This document shows positions 41,367 to 54,930 of a stretch of 64,000 nt of DNA, in pieces. The translations under genes were made by a program, and so were the position numbers. The notes under the pieces are model-generated. The model was not told the origin of the DNA. It worked only from the letters and a program-made list of their open reading frames with translations, and made no database searches. Position 1 is the stretch's first letter, and each line of letters begins with the position of its first letter. This DNA comes from Humulus lupulus (Eukaryota; Streptophyta; Magnoliopsida; Rosales; Cannabaceae): the NCBI RefSeq assembly GCF_963169125.1, contig NC_084799.1:104671143-104735142 (forward strand), in the 5' to 3' direction.

Positions 41367-44300
41367 TGTAACGACTCGGATTTTCAAGACTCAATAATGC
41401 AGAAATATAAATGTTTTCATTTAACAAAATGTCTCAAAAACCCATAGAAAAAAAACTTTTTAAAAATTCGTATGGCCATACTTAACATTTAGTTACAAAC
41501 ATGCTTTATAAAGATTAGAGTGAGCCTAGTTTAGGAAAATTACACAACATTTCCAAAAATAAAAAGGCTTCCCAAAAGGACGGTCCACATGTACATTTGC
41601 AAGGAAGACTCCAGCGCTCACTGCTCTGCCTAGTCCTTGCTCTTACCTACAACATGAAACAACTAGGTAAGCGAAAACGCTTAGTAAGATCAACTTTCAA
41701 ACAAAGCATAAAGAGCATTAGGGTTCCGGACCCATCCGGGACCCTACACAATCAATTTCAAGAACGCTAAAGTGTCCTGGCAAACTTATGGTCATGCCTG
41801 ATAACCAAGGATAAATTAATTCATAACTAGATAAAATCATGCACTCAGAAAAAATCCCAGAACAAGCAGATATATTATATCACAACTATATCTTATCAAC
41901 AAATATATCCCTGAACTCAGAAAATCCTAGAGCAAGCAGATATATTATATCACAACATAATTCGAGACCAACGCTCGACAATTTCCAACAATTCATGCGT
42001 AACGCGCCCTCCAACATAATTGCCAATCTATAAAAGAGAACCGAGTCCCCACACTAAGATCTAGCCAATAAATATCCTCATCAATGGTAACTATCGTGTT
42101 ACCTAGGGCATCGCTACTTATCCAAGAGTGTAATCCAATTTACACGGTTTTACGGAGACTTCTATGTAAATCAGTGGTGCTGGTGAGCAGTTGCCCCTAG
42201 GGTGTTTAGCCTCACTCAATCTTGGAAACCCCTAGTATCTCTAGGCACTCTCACTGAAGGGCCAATATTCACGGCTGCTATCCGGGAATAACTTATCAGA
42301 GCACTTGCTCGGATTCTAACCGTCCAATGATTAAGTAAGCATGAGGGCCCCTAGGTCCCATTTATCTTGGCGCCCCTAGGTTTAACCAGCTTATCCTCAT
42401 CTCATGGCCACTCGTCGCGGTAATGAACAGGACATAAATAAAATCAAGCAGTGTGACGGGGATCAATTGTCTAGGATATGACGGACTTCTACCGTTCATA
42501 TTTTCTAAATCAGCACCCACTAGACTAACGTCTCTAAGCAACTTTCTATGACAGCCTATATATATGCATGTGTCCTTATACTAACAAACAAGACAATAAT
42601 CATTTCATGTTGCAGCCATACAATATAAGTTGACTTACTTGGAGTCTTTAGCGCTCAGCAGGTTTTCACCCTCCAACGTTCAATCCAGTTACGCTTAGCC
42701 AATACTGTAGTTATCCATACAGTATACTCGGATTAATTATGGCACTCATAATTCATTACTATTATTTTGGGCAGTTTGGTCATTTTAATAAAAGTCATTT
42801 GTAAGGATTTAAAATCCTTATTTGGTTTTAAACCTATTAAGGAAAGTCATACAAATTATTCGAGACTAAACCCTAAGTCTTGAGGAGACCTATCCTAAGG
42901 TCTCGATACCTAGGCTCGGGTATCACAATGGTATTTCCCCACAACCCGCTAAAAATCTTATTCTTTCAAGGTATCGCTATTAACCCGCACTTTCGACTAG
43001 TCGGTTAAAATATGTAAGATTTTAGCCGGTATTATATCCAGAAAATACAAATAAATTCCTCAATTATTTTTTAAAGAAAATAAACTCTTTAAATTTTCCT
43101 TTTAGTTTTCTTAAGGTTTTAATATCTAAAAACCGATTTAAGAAAATTGCCTAATTTGTCTTAATTAGAAAAACCGTTATAAATTTCTCATCTTGACTAA
43201 TTAATTTTCCAAAAGAAATTAATCAATTTTTACTTACTAGAAAAATAATTAATTTAATTATTTTCTCAAAATATAGGGTTTTAAACCCTCTTTTAATTTA
43301 TTAACTATTAATAAATTAAATCTCTTATTTTTAGAAAGAATAAAAACTCTTTAATAAAAATAATTCATTTAAACTCAAAGGGGTAATTTTAGTGAAAATA
43401 TGATTTCAAGACTTACAAATTTATATATTGAAATAAGCAAAATTTTACTTTTTAACTTATGTTCCAAAATCTCATTTTTACACTAAGTGTGAAAAACCTA
43501 TTTTTCACATTTTTAACTACATACTTCGTTGGTTCATAACTTGAAATTTACTTACCCAATTGTTACCAAAATTTCCCAATTCCATTTTTGTTATGCCATT
43601 TAGGTCTTTGTAAAATCTTAGGTCAAAATGAGCGTTTTTGATTGGTGAAATCATTTTCCAACAATGAGGTAAAAATGACCTTATTTTCAAGTCCTTATTT
43701 TTTCCAAACTTTGACAGTTAATAACTTTCAAACCGTTTAATATTTTCTTACCAAATTTTACAGTGGACTAATAGGTTATGCCAGAAATATGCCCACAAAA
43801 TTTTAGAAAAAACTGGGTTCATTTTCCCTATACAGTGGCTGTCCAAACTTGGTTCTGAAAATAAGAATACGAAAAAACAGTTTTTTACCTAAACTTTGAA
43901 ATAGCATAACTTACTCATTTCTAAACATTTTTTAGTGTTTCAAAAGCTCAATTTTATGTACTAAATCTCAACAACATCACAGTACAATTTAATTTTATAA
44001 AACCAATATACAGTGGCTGCTTGACCCATTGGAAGTCACAGCTCAAAACATGTTTTGTTTTAGGGTATCCTACAAAACCCTTGGGGGTTTTGGTTCCCAT
44101 TTTCAAAAATCAATACACATGCATCATAAAAATTATTAAACAACTACCATAACCTTATTACATCACCAACAAGAAACTTTAAGCATTAAATATACAAAAT
44201 AATGCTTAAAACTAAAAACCCTACAACAAAATCATCAAAAGTAAACTTTTTACCTCTTTGGTGTTCTTGCTTAAGGTTTTGACCTTCCTATTAGCTTTGG

Positions 44301-45283
44301 TTCTTCCAAAACTTTTCAAAAACCCTAACCAACTTCCCCCAACAACATAGGTAATTAGCTATTTGAAACTCTATGATTAAAACTTGACAAAAGTCTAGAT
44401 TAATGAAACTTTACCTTAGGGAATACCCTTCCTAGACCAAGACTTAGCTTCCAAGTTTCTTTGGTATTCTTGGGGTTGAAAATGGAGAGAACACTTGAGA
44501 GAGTCTTCAAAATCAGATGAGAGTGAATGAGGGAGTGTGGGGATCGGTTTTGGGGGTTAGAACAGCTCACAATACTCTTCAAAATATCACAAAACACTTG
44601 AGTGCTTTTCTACCCACTTGCCCACTTGACTTCTTAATTAAATGAGATTTAATCTTTATAAAATTTGGGTTCACACCACTCTAAAACACCACATGGCCGG
44701 CCAACCCTTGCTATATATATGATCATTTAATTTTTTTTTTTTTTATAAAGGTTATTAATGTTTCATAAGAAGAAAAGTCCAAATTGGCTTTTGACACCTT
44801 TTTCACTCTTATTAAGTCTTAATCACCAAACTTAACATTAATTAATTAAATTAAATGTCTCTCACATTTAATTTAATTGATCACATAATAAAATTTAACC
44901 TAAGGTCCATTCATGGAATAAAATTCACCATTTCGGCAAAATTAGGCATTTAACACAAAATGCCATAAAATTTCCATTTTCTTTTAGGTTTATTATTTTT
45001 GACCAAACTTTAACTTTTATGAATGTATTTTATGCCCAAAATATAATTGCCATGATTTTTCATTTTATTTTCCGAGATTTTTACCCGATCAAGGTTTTTG
45101 TGTCGGTCCAGGACCGAAAGTCTTATCTTGACTTTTAAAATCACAAAATTCATATTTTGGCTAGCAATAACTCACGGAATACTTACAAACAAACAATAAT
45201 ATTATTTAAAATAATATTCTTAACCCGGGGGAAAAATCCCGACCCGAGTCATTTAAAGGTACCCAAAAATGTAGGACGTTACA
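41367..45283 (-). repeat. Element D 3' LTR
   Basis: 3,917 bp. On the plus strand it runs TGTAACGACTCGG to GTAGGACGTTACA and follows 51,025-54,930 closely. A minus-strand TATATATA-like box at about 44,711-44,721 could be the promoter. Open frames inside (41,839-42,033, 44,400-44,597) recur in the other LTR. Confidence 0.92.
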
Positions 45284-45318
45284 ATACCTACAATTTATAA
45301 AGGTTTCGTCCTCGAAAC

Positions 45319-45825
45319 TTAAAACAAATGAGGATACAGCTCCCTCATCTTGTCTTCTGTTTCCCAGGTTGCCTCTTCAATGCCATGGTTACACCACTGC
45401 ACCTTTACCAATGGCACCGTCTTGTTCCTCAACACTTTTTCCTTTCGGTCTAGTATCATAACCGGTTTTTCCTCATAGACGAGCTGAGGATCCACGCTCA
45501 GCTGCTCATAGCTGATTACATGCGAGGGATCACGCATGTATTTTCTCAATAAGGATAAATGAAACACGTCATGCACCTTAGACAGGGCGGGCGGAAGGGC
45601 TAAACGATAAGCCACTTCCCCGATCCTCTCTATGATTTCGAAAGGTCCAACGAACCTTGGGCTAAGCTTTCCTTTCTTTCCGAATCACATAGCCCCTCGT
45701 AGTGGAGCTACCTTCAGCAGCACATTATCGCCAACCTCAAACACCAGGGGTCTCCTGCGTCTATCAGCATATTTGCGTTGTCGATCAACCGAAGTTTGCA
45801 AGCGTTGCCTTATCCGTCGGATGTC
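45319..45825 (-). pseudogene. Integrase C-terminus and chromodomain of element D
   Basis: Continues pol's frame after TAG 45,826-45,828, with a further TGA at 45,685-45,687 (TGG or CGA likely). KLSPRFVGPFEI and DVFHLSLLRKY mark the integrase end. The chromodomain follows at about 45,480-45,320: PVMILDRKEKVLRNKTVPLV, VQWCNHGIEEATWETED, REQYPHLF-like REL-YPHLF end. Such chromodomains are thought to steer integration to heterochromatin; this one lacks the first aromatic cage residue of classical chromodomains, as in the plant group II type. Confidence 0.85.
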
Positions 45826-48240
45826 CTATGTAATCTGATCAACCTCATCCGATCCGAGAAACTTTCTTTCACCGGTCTCGTGCCAATGAATCGGTGATCG
45901 AAATTTCCTTCCATACAACGCCTCATACGGAGCCATCTTGATGGAATCACGATAGCTATTATTGTAAGCGAACTCTATTAGTGGAAGCTTATCATTCCAT
46001 GACCCTTGAAAGTCGAGCACGCAGGCTCTTAGCATATCTTCCAGTGTCTGAATTGTTCGTTCACTTTGACCATCTGCTTGCGGGTGGAAAGAAGTGCTAA
46101 ACTTCAGTTTAGTACCCAACCTCGTTTGGATTCTATTCCAGAATGTCGAGGTAAAACGTCCGTCGCGATCTGAAACGATGGAGTTGGGTACACCATGCAG
46201 TCTCATTATTTCTGCAATGTAAATATCTGCTAACTTATGTGCGCCATAAGTTACCTTGATCGGCAAGAAATGAGCGGACTTAGTCAGCCTATCCACGATA
46301 ACCCAAATAGCATCGTGCCCCTTAGGAGTGGTTGGTAGACCTGTGACAAAGTCCATAGTGACCATCTCCCACTTCCATTCCAGAATTTCTAAGGGTTGTA
46401 ACAATCCGGCTGGTCGTTGATGCTCGACCTTTGTCTGCTGACAAGTCAAGCAATGTGCCACATATTCTGCCGTCTCCTTTTTCATCCCAGGCCACCAAAA
46501 GTACTTCTTCAAGTCTTGGTACATTTTTGTGGTACCCGGATGCATGGCATAAGGAGCATTATGTCCTTCGAAAAAGATCTGCTTCTTGATCTCGTCATCA
46601 TCAGGAACACATATTCTTCCCTTGAACCCCAATACTCCATCCTCGGAGATATGGAATCCTGGTCGCCCCTCGTTCCTTACTTCGTGCATCAATCCTTGAA
46701 CCCAAGGATCGACTAAATGCCCGCCTCTTATAGCTTCCATAATGGTAGACTCGATTGAAGGATTAGCCAGTTGACCAACTACTATCTTTAAATCCAAGGT
46801 AGCAAGGTCGGCTTGTAACTGCGGCAAAATTTCCTTCACTGTCATCACATAAGCACCTGGTTGTTGACTCAATGCATCTGCCACCTTGTTTGCTTTTCCC
46901 GGGTGGTACAGAATGTCGCAGTCATAGTCGTTAAATAGTTCCAACCATCGACGCTGTCTCATATTCAATTCCTTCTGAGTGAAGAAATACTTCAGGCTTT
47001 TGTGATCAGTGTAGATGTCGCAGTGTATCCCGTATAGGTAGTGCCTCCATATTTTTAGAGCGAAAACCACTGCTGCAAGCTCCAGGTCATGAGTGGGATA
47101 ATTCTTCTCGTAATTCTTTAGCTGTCGAGAAGCATAAGAAATTACTTTTTCGTGCTGCATCAGCACTGCTCCCAACCCTCGGCCTGAGGCGTTGCTATAA
47201 ATAGTATATCCCTCTGTGCCATTGGGGATTGTCAGCACTGGGGCAGTCGTCAATCTTGTTTTTAGCTCCTGAAAACTCTCCTCACACTTGTCAGTCCATT
47301 CGTATTTGATGTTTTTGCGGGTAAGGGTAGTCATTGGTGCGGCTATTTTGGAAAATCCTTCCACAAATCGCCGGTAGTATCCCGCTAACCCAAGAAAACT
47401 TCTAACCTCATGCGCATTTTTCGGAGGTTTCCATTGCTTAACAACTTCTATTTTGGCGGGATCTACTGAAATTCCGTTTCCCGACACTATGTGCCCCAGA
47501 AAACTTACTTTCTCTAGCCAGAATTCGCACTTCGAAAACTTAGCGTAAAGCTTTTCGTCTCCCAGACACTGGAGGACCAGTTCCAGATGTGTTGCATGCT
47601 CTTCTTGGCTTTTCGAGTATATCAGAATATCATCAATGAACACGACGACAAAATTATCCAAATACTCACGAAATACTCGGTTCATGAGATCCATGAATGC
47701 AGCAGGCGCATTGGTTAGTCCAAAGGACATCACTAAGAACTCGTAGTGACCGTAGCGCGTTCTGAAGGCCTTCTTTGGTATATCCGTCTCCTTAACCTTG
47801 AGCTGATGATAGCCTGATCGCAGGTCTATTTTGGAAAATACTGACGCTCCTTGTAGTTGATCGAAAAGATCTTCGATCCTCGGTAATGGATATCACTTCT
47901 TGATCGTCACTTTGTTCAACTCCCGATAGTCAATGCACATTCTCATCGTACCGTCTTTCTTCTTAACGAATAAGATCGGGGCTCCCCATGGAGAATGGCT
48001 TGGCCTTATGAACTTCTTGTCCAGTAACTTTTGCAGTTGTGACTGCAACTCCTTGAGTTCAGCTGGTGCCATTCTGAAAGGAGTCTTTGAGATCAGCGCA
48101 GTTCCCGGAATCAACTCTATCTCAAACACAATCTCTCGGTCTGGTGAAATCCCTGGGAGATCTTCAGGAAATACATCAGAAAACTTGCACACAACCGGTA
48201 CATCCGATGGTTGTTGACTCGTTTCTTTATCCTTATCCAC
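45826..48240 (-). pseudogene. RT, RNase H and integrase of element D
   Basis: One frame broken by TGA at 47,893-47,895 in the RT N-terminus. [22 protein letters not shown], then [13 protein letters not shown] near 47,640-47,600. RNase [16 protein letters not shown], where the first catalytic Asp (normally CDAS) is Asn, then [24 protein letters not shown] and VADALS. Integrase: [14 protein letters not shown] and CLTCQQTK zinc site; [16 protein letters not shown] and [12 protein letters not shown] as the DDE triad. The Asp-to-Asn change should disable RNase H even without the stops. Confidence 0.88.
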
Positions 48241-48760
48241 TATGTTTGCCAGAAAACCGATGCACCCGTCACTCAACATTTTTCTCCCCTTTATCGCAGA
48301 AATCATGGGACACTTCTTTTCTCTTGACGTACCCTTGAACTCGAATGGTTCTTCTCCTGCTGGGGTGAAGACCACTTTTTTGCGCTTGCAATTGATAACT
48401 GCTCCATATTTGGTTAACCAATCCATCCCAAATATGACATCATATTCATGTAGGTCCAAGACTAATAGATCCACCATTAGCTCACGATTTTCAACCCAAA
48501 CTGGTACGGCTCTAACCCATGTCCGCACCAGCATATCCTCACCCGAAGGCAAGGATACCCCACAAATAACAGGCATAGGCTCAGGACTTCTATTTAATTT
48601 TGCCACAAAGGGTGCAGATACAAAAGAATGTGATGCACCAGTATCCATTAATGCATATGCTGAGGTTTGGGCGATAAGTATCTGACTTGACACCATATCA
48701 GATGGGCCAGCTCCGTTGTCGCTTTGTGTAAGCGCATAAACTCGAGGCGGAGCTCCAATT
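48241..48760 (-). pseudogene. Protease of element D
   Basis: Retropepsin with an intact D-T-G active site ([14 protein letters not shown]) at 48,645-48,637, then [17 protein letters not shown] and [10 protein letters not shown]. In frame with gag and RT. Boundaries are approximate because the protein is part of one polyprotein. Confidence 0.82.
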
Positions 48761-49788
48761 TGTTTATGTTGGTCATTTCCATTGCCCTTGGCTGGCATTC
48801 GACAATCCTTAGCAAAGTGCCCTGGCTTTCCATAGTTAAAACAGACCCCGCACTCGCCTCGATGGCGGCGGTTACACTTGTTGCACAGTGGCCATTGTTC
48901 AAACTCACGTCTCGACTGTTTGTTGTGACTAGCCATTGCCTGATTGGGAGGTCCCCCTTTTCTTTTGTTATTTCCCCCAAAAATCAGTCTTGTGCCTCTT
49001 GGATTGTTTGTTCGCCCCGAGTTCTGGCCGAACCTCGGGTTGAACCTTCCCCTTGGGCCATTCTGATTGGCCTGAAACTGTCCGGGGTTATTGGGAGTGT
49101 ACCTCCTGTCTTCGTTCTTCTGTGGATCTGGCTTGTCTGACACGGCCCAAGACTCTTGGCGAAGAGCCCGTTCCACTGCTTCAGCATACGTCTCTGGGCC
49201 AGTTCTACTAGTGTCTACACACCTAGCAATGTCTCTGCGTAGGCCCTTCATAAAACTCCAGGTCTTATTCTCTTCAGTGCTCACCTGGTTCTTCGCAAAC
49301 CTAGACAGTTGGTCAAATTTTCGAACATAGTCCTGCACGCTCGATGTTCCCTGCTTCAGATTAGTGAACTCATTCACTTTGTGCTCAATCACCGCCTTAC
49401 TAAAGTACTTGCCATTGAACAAGGTCAAGAACTCTAGCCATTCCATCTCGCCAACATTATGCCCTTTCTTGGCTGCGTCCCACCAGATGCGGGCATCTTT
49501 TCTCAGCATATAGGTCGCGCAGACTACCTTCTCTCTCTCAGTAGTTCCAATGAAGTCGAAGATTCTTTCCAAAATACTAATCCATTCCTCTGCCATTGAA
49601 GGGTCACTGCTTCCCTCGAATATAGGTGGGTTTTGGTTGCCGAACCTTTCTGATATAGGTTTTGCTCAGGCAGCTCTTGGAGCTTCTATTGGCTGTACAG
49701 GCTGCTCAATGATAACCTACGGGCCAAGGTTCTGTTCTTCATTGTTTTCAGGTGGTACTTCGTTGTTCTGAGCATTATTGGGTGGCAT
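48761..49788 (-). pseudogene. gag of element D
   Basis: Possible ATG at 49,788 (MPPNNAQNNEVPPENN), followed by in-frame TAG 49,717-49,719 and TGA 49,666-49,668, then open. Retrotransposon gag domain at about 49,600-49,150: [52 protein letters not shown] basic, Asn/Arg/Gly-rich stretch leads to a zinc knuckle whose second Cys is Tyr ([14 protein letters not shown]; Tyr codon 48,832-48,834), so it should not bind zinc normally. Further coding-like sequence upstream (MQGAQIERGQKRHEDAD, about 49,885) is in another frame, so the N-terminus is also shifted. Confidence 0.85.
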
Positions 49789-49885
49789 GGGGAGTCGTCC
49801 CAAAAAGGGTGTTAAATCTTTCAGCTTGGAGGGCATCAGCGTCCTCGTGTCTCTTTTGCCCTCTTTCTATTTGAGCTCCCTGCAT

Positions 49886-51010
49886 CACCACTAGCCTTTG
49901 CAGATTGTTCATCTGCTCGGCTATCTTGCGAACTCTATCAGCTTGGTTTGGAGCTCTAGCGGCAGGCGCGTTCTGAGCTCTATCAGCAGGTGCGGCCTGG
50001 CCTCGGCCAACAACACCCCTTCATCTTTGAGCTCTTGTCCTTTCCAATTGTTTGATTTCAATCAAAAGCTCTTAAGCGCATAGGGACGAGAAGTTAATAT
50101 TGACACAGATAGTTAATCAACCTAATTAAGCACACCAAACATATCAAGCACAACAAGCAATCAACACTTTTTAACAAAAGTTAGCAACTTCATTTCATAA
50201 CCTATACCATAGACATCAACGTTTGAAGTTTGGGTTGGCAAGTCTAAGGGATTTACAAAATTAGCCCTAAAAAAACAGACTTGTATCCCTGCTAGACCAG
50301 TTACTATTTTCCTTAATCATATACAAGGCAGGTACATATTTCAAAAGTAGGTGGGTTTCTAACACCTATGCAGCTCCTAACACCTAGTCGGTGTCGCTGT
50401 CAACATCCATATCAGAACCTCCATCTGGATCCTCCTCGGGATCTTCCTCAGTCTAGCCCATCGACTTGTCATAAGAAATTTTTTCCCCGCCGCCGAGTTC
50501 GCCGTCAGCAACTTCCTCCACTGGCAAGTTCTCAACTACAACTACACCAAAGTACTACAACCTAGTAGGTTTGCAAGGTCTTTACAAAAAGTATCAACAA
50601 GACCATCATAGCATAACCTAACCTAAGCTGTCCATCAACATATACAGCTCTATGTCTGTATCCTCGTCAGACTGCTCAGGATCCTCCTCTGGCTCTACTG
50701 AAGACTTCCGTCATGTTCTGTGTACATTGCCAAATGGCACGCCAATGTCGTCATTCGTACTCGAAGTGGCAAGGAATTCTCATCGTTAAAGAGTCTCTAG
50801 AAAAATTGATTCTAGGCGAAGGGATCATGGGTAGTATTCCTATCACAGGGTCACCTATCTCAGGTATATCGACAATAACCTACAATTTATAGAATTGAGG
50901 TGAATAAAAAGAAACCAACACACTAAAGGAAGAAACAGTACCTACAGTGAGTGCCGGTCTATCTTTGCGAAATGTACATGTGGGTTGTATACAGAACCGG
51001 CTCAACTCAA
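49886..51010 (-). other. Untranslated leader of element D
   Basis: About 1.1 kb between the primer-binding site and gag. The gag-proximal part (to about 50,070) reads as decayed coding sequence; the rest shows no gene on either strand. Confidence 0.5.
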
Positions 51011-51022
51011 CCTCTGATACCA
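51011..51022 (-). other. Primer-binding site of element D (initiator tRNA-Met)
   Basis: TGGTATCAGAGG on the minus strand, two bases inside the 5' LTR end. It is the classical complement of the 3' end of initiator tRNA-Met, common in Tekay/Del elements. Confidence 0.92.
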
Positions 51023-51024
51023 AC

Positions 51025-54000
51025 TGTAATGACCCGGATTTTCAAGACTCAATAATGCAGAAATATAAATGTTTTCATTTAACAAAATGTCTCAAAAACC
51101 CATAGAAAAAAAACTTTTTAAAAATTCGTATGGCCATACTTAACATTTAGTTACAAACATGTTTTATAAAGATTAGAGTGAGCCTAGTTTAGGAAAATTA
51201 CACAACATTTCCAAAAATAAAAAGGCTTCCCAAAAGGTCGGTCCACATGTACATTTGCAAGGAAGACTCCAACGCTCACTGCTCTGCCTTGCCCTTGCTC
51301 TTACCTACAACATGAAACAACTAGGTAAGCGAAAACGCTTAGTAAGATCAACTTTCAAACAAAGTATAAAGAGAATTAGGGTTCCGGACCCATCCGGGAC
51401 CCTACACAATCAATTTCAAGAACGCTAAAGCGTCCTGGAAAACTTATGGTCATGCCTGATAACCAAGGATAAATTAATTCATAACTAGATAAAATCCTGC
51501 ACTCAGAAAAAATCCCAGAACAAGCAGATATATTATATCACAACTATATCTTATCAACAAATATATCCCTGCACTCAGAAAATCCCAGAGCAAGCAGATA
51601 TATTATATCACAACATAATTCGAGACCAACGCTCGGTAATTTCCAACAATTCATGCGTAACGCGCCCTCCAACATAATTGCCAATCTGTAAAAGAGAATC
51701 GAGTCCCCACACTAAGATCTAGCCAATAAATATCCTCATCAATGGTAACTATCGTGTTACCTAGGGCATCGCTACTTATCCAAGAGTGTAATCCAATTTA
51801 CACGGTTTTACGGAAACTTCTATGTTAATCAGTGGTGCTGGTGAGCAGTTGCCCCTAGGGTGTTCAGCCTCACTCAATCTTGGCAACCCCTAGTATTTCT
51901 AGGCACTCTCACTGAATGGCCAATATTCACGGCTGCTATCCGGGAATAACTTATCAGAGCACTTGCTCGGATTCTAACCGTCCAATGATTAAGTAAGCAT
52001 GAGGGCCCCTAGGTCCCATTTATCTTGGCACCCCTAGGTTTAACTAGATTATCCTCATCTCATGGCCACACGTCGCGGTAATGAACCGGACATCAATAAA
52101 ATCAAGCAGTATGACGGGGATCAACCGTCTAGGATATGACGGACTTCTACCGTTCATATTTTCTAAATCAGCACCCACTAGACTAACGTCTCTAAGCAAC
52201 TTTCTATGACAGCCTATATATATGCATGTGTCCTTATACTAACAAACAAGACAATAATCATTTCATGTTGCAGCCATACAATATAAGTTGACTTACTTGG
52301 AGTCTTTAGCGCTCAGCAGGTTTTCACCCTCCAACGTTCAGTCCAGTTACGCTTAGCCAATACTGTAGTTATCCATACAGTATACTCGGATTAATTATGG
52401 CACTCATAATTCATTACTATTATTTTGGGCAGTTTGGTCATTTTAATAAAAGTCATTTGTAAGGATTTAAAATCCTTATTTGGTTTTAAACCTATTAAGG
52501 AAAGTCATACAAATTATTCGAGACTAAACCCTAAGTCTCGAGGAGACCTATCCTAAGGTCTCGATACCTAGGCACGGGTATCACAATGGTATTTCCCCAC
52601 AACCCGCTAAAAATCTTATTCTTTCAAGGTATCGCTATTAACTCGCACTTTCGACTAGTCGGTTAAAATATGTAAGATTTTAGCCGGTATTATATCCAGA
52701 AAATACAAATAAATTCCTCAATTATTTTTTAAAGAAAATAAACTGTTTAAATTTTCCTTTTAGTTTTCTTAAGGTTTTAATATCTAAAAACCGATTTAAG
52801 AAAATTGCCTAATTTGTCTTAATTAGGAAAACCGTTATAAATTTCTCATCTTGACTAATTAATTTTCCAAAAGCAATTAATCAATTTTTACTTACTAGAA
52901 AAATAATTCATTTAATTATTTTCTCAAAATATAGGGTTTTAAACCCTCTTTTAATTTATTAACTATTAATAAATTAAATCTCTTATTTTTAGAAAGAATA
53001 AAAAATCTTTAATAAAAATAATTCATTTAAAATCAAAGGGGTAATTTTAGTGAAAATATAATTTCAAGACTTACTAATTTATATCTTGAAATAAGCAAAA
53101 TTTTACTTTTTACTTTATGTTCCAAAATCTCATTTTTACACTAAGTGTGAAAAACATATTTTTCACATTTTTAACTACATACTTCGTTAGTTCATAACTT
53201 GAAATTTACTTACCCAATTGTTACCAAAATTTCCCAATTCCATTTTTGTTATGCCATTTAGGTCTTTGTAAAAGCTTAGGTCAAAATGAGCATTTTTGAT
53301 TGGTGAAATCATTTTCCAACAATGAGGTAAAAATGACCTTATTTTCAAGTCCTTATTTTTTCCAAACTTTGACAGTTAATAACTTCCAAACCGTTTAATA
53401 TTTTCTTACCAAATTTTACAGTGGACTAATAGGTTATGCCAGAAATATGTCCACAAAATTTTAGAAAAAACTGGGTTCATTTTCCCTATACAGTGGCTGT
53501 CCAAACTTGGTTCCGAAAATAAGAATACGAAAAAACAGATTTTTACCTAAACTTTGAAATAGCATAACTTACTCATTTCTAAACATTTTTTAGTGTTTCA
53601 AAAGCTCAATTTTATGTACTCAATCTCAAAAACATCACAGTACAATTTAATTTTACAAAACCAATATACAGTGGCTGCTTGACCCATTGGAAGTCACAGC
53701 TCAAAACATGTTTTGTTTTAGGGTATCCTACAAAACCCTTGGGGGTTTTGGTTCCCATTTTCAAATATCAATACACATGCATCATAAAAATTATTAAACA
53801 ACTACCATAACCTTATTACATCACCAACAAGAAACTTTAAGCATTAAATATACAAAATAATGCTTAAAACTAAAAACCCTACAACAAAATCATCAAAAGT
53901 AAACTTTTTACCTCTTTGGTGTTCTTGCTTAAGGTTTTGACCTTCCTATTAGCTTTGGCTCTTCCAAAAATTTTCAAAAACCCTAACTAACTTCCCCCAA

Positions 54001-54930
54001 AAACATAGGTAATTAGCTATTTGAAACTCTATGATTAAAACTTGACAAAAGTCTAGATTAATGAAACTTTACCTTAGGGAAAACCCTTCCTAGACCAAGA
54101 CTTAGCTTCCAAGTTTCTTTGGTATTCTTGGGGTTGAAAATGGAGAGAACACTTGAGAGAGTCTTCAAAATCAGATGAGAGTGAATGAGGGAGTGTGGGG
54201 ATCGGTTTTGGGGGTTAGAACAGCTCACAATACTCTTCAAAATATCACAAAACACTTGAGTGCTTTTCTACCCACTTGCCCACTTGACTTCTTAATTAAA
54301 TGGGATTTAATCTTTATAAAATTTGGGTTCACACCACTCTAAAACACCACATGGCCGGCCAACCCTTGCTATATATATGATCATTTAATTTTTTTTTTTT
54401 TATAAAGGTTATTAATGTTTCATAAGAAGAAAAGTCCAAATTGGCTTTTGACACATTTTTCACTCTTATTAAGTCTTAATCACCAAACTTAACATTAATT
54501 AATTAAATTAAATGTCTCTCACATTTAATTTAATTGATCACATAATAAAATTTAACCTAAGGTCCATTCATGGAATAAAATTCCCCATTTCAGCAAAATT
54601 AGGCATTTAACACAAAATGCCCTAAAATTTCCATTTTCTTTTAGGTTTATTATTTTTGACCAAACTTTAACTTTTATGAATGTATTTTATGCCCAAAATA
54701 TAATTTCCATGATTTTTCATTTTATTTTCCGAGATTTTTACCCGATCAGGGTTTTTGTGTCGATCCAGGACCGAAAGTCTTATCTTGACTTTTAAAATCA
54801 CAAAATTCATATTTTGGCTAGCAATAACTCATGGAATACTTACAAACAAAATATAATATTATTTAAAATAATATTCTTAACCCGGGGGAAAAATCCCGAC
54901 TTGAGTCGTTTAAAGGTACCCAAAAATGTA
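51025..54930 (-). repeat. Element D 5' LTR (outer ten bases missing)
   Basis: 3,906 bp matching 41,367-45,273. It stops at ACCCAAAAATGTA, whereas the other LTR goes on GGACGTTACA. Confidence 0.9.

Larger units (their letters stand above)
41367..54930 (-). mobile_element. Element D: Tekay/Del-type chromovirus
   Basis: About 13.6 kb with two very long LTRs (3,917 and 3,906 bp), inserted in the gag of F. On the minus strand: 5' LTR 54,930-51,025, primer-binding site for initiator tRNA-Met at 51,022-51,011, gag, protease, RT, RNase H, integrase and chromodomain in a single frame (49,788 to 45,319), then the 3' LTR 45,283-41,367. LTR length, primer and chromodomain fit the Tekay/Del lineage. At least five stops interrupt the frame. 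The outer end of the 5' LTR lacks the last ten bases (GGACGTTACA on the plus strand). Confidence 0.9.

Noticed and set aside
44400..44597. A 65-codon minus-strand frame, identical at 54,058-54,255, as a conserved small gene
   Set aside because: The two places are equivalent positions in the two LTRs of element D, so identity follows from LTR duplication. No domain or start context supports it.
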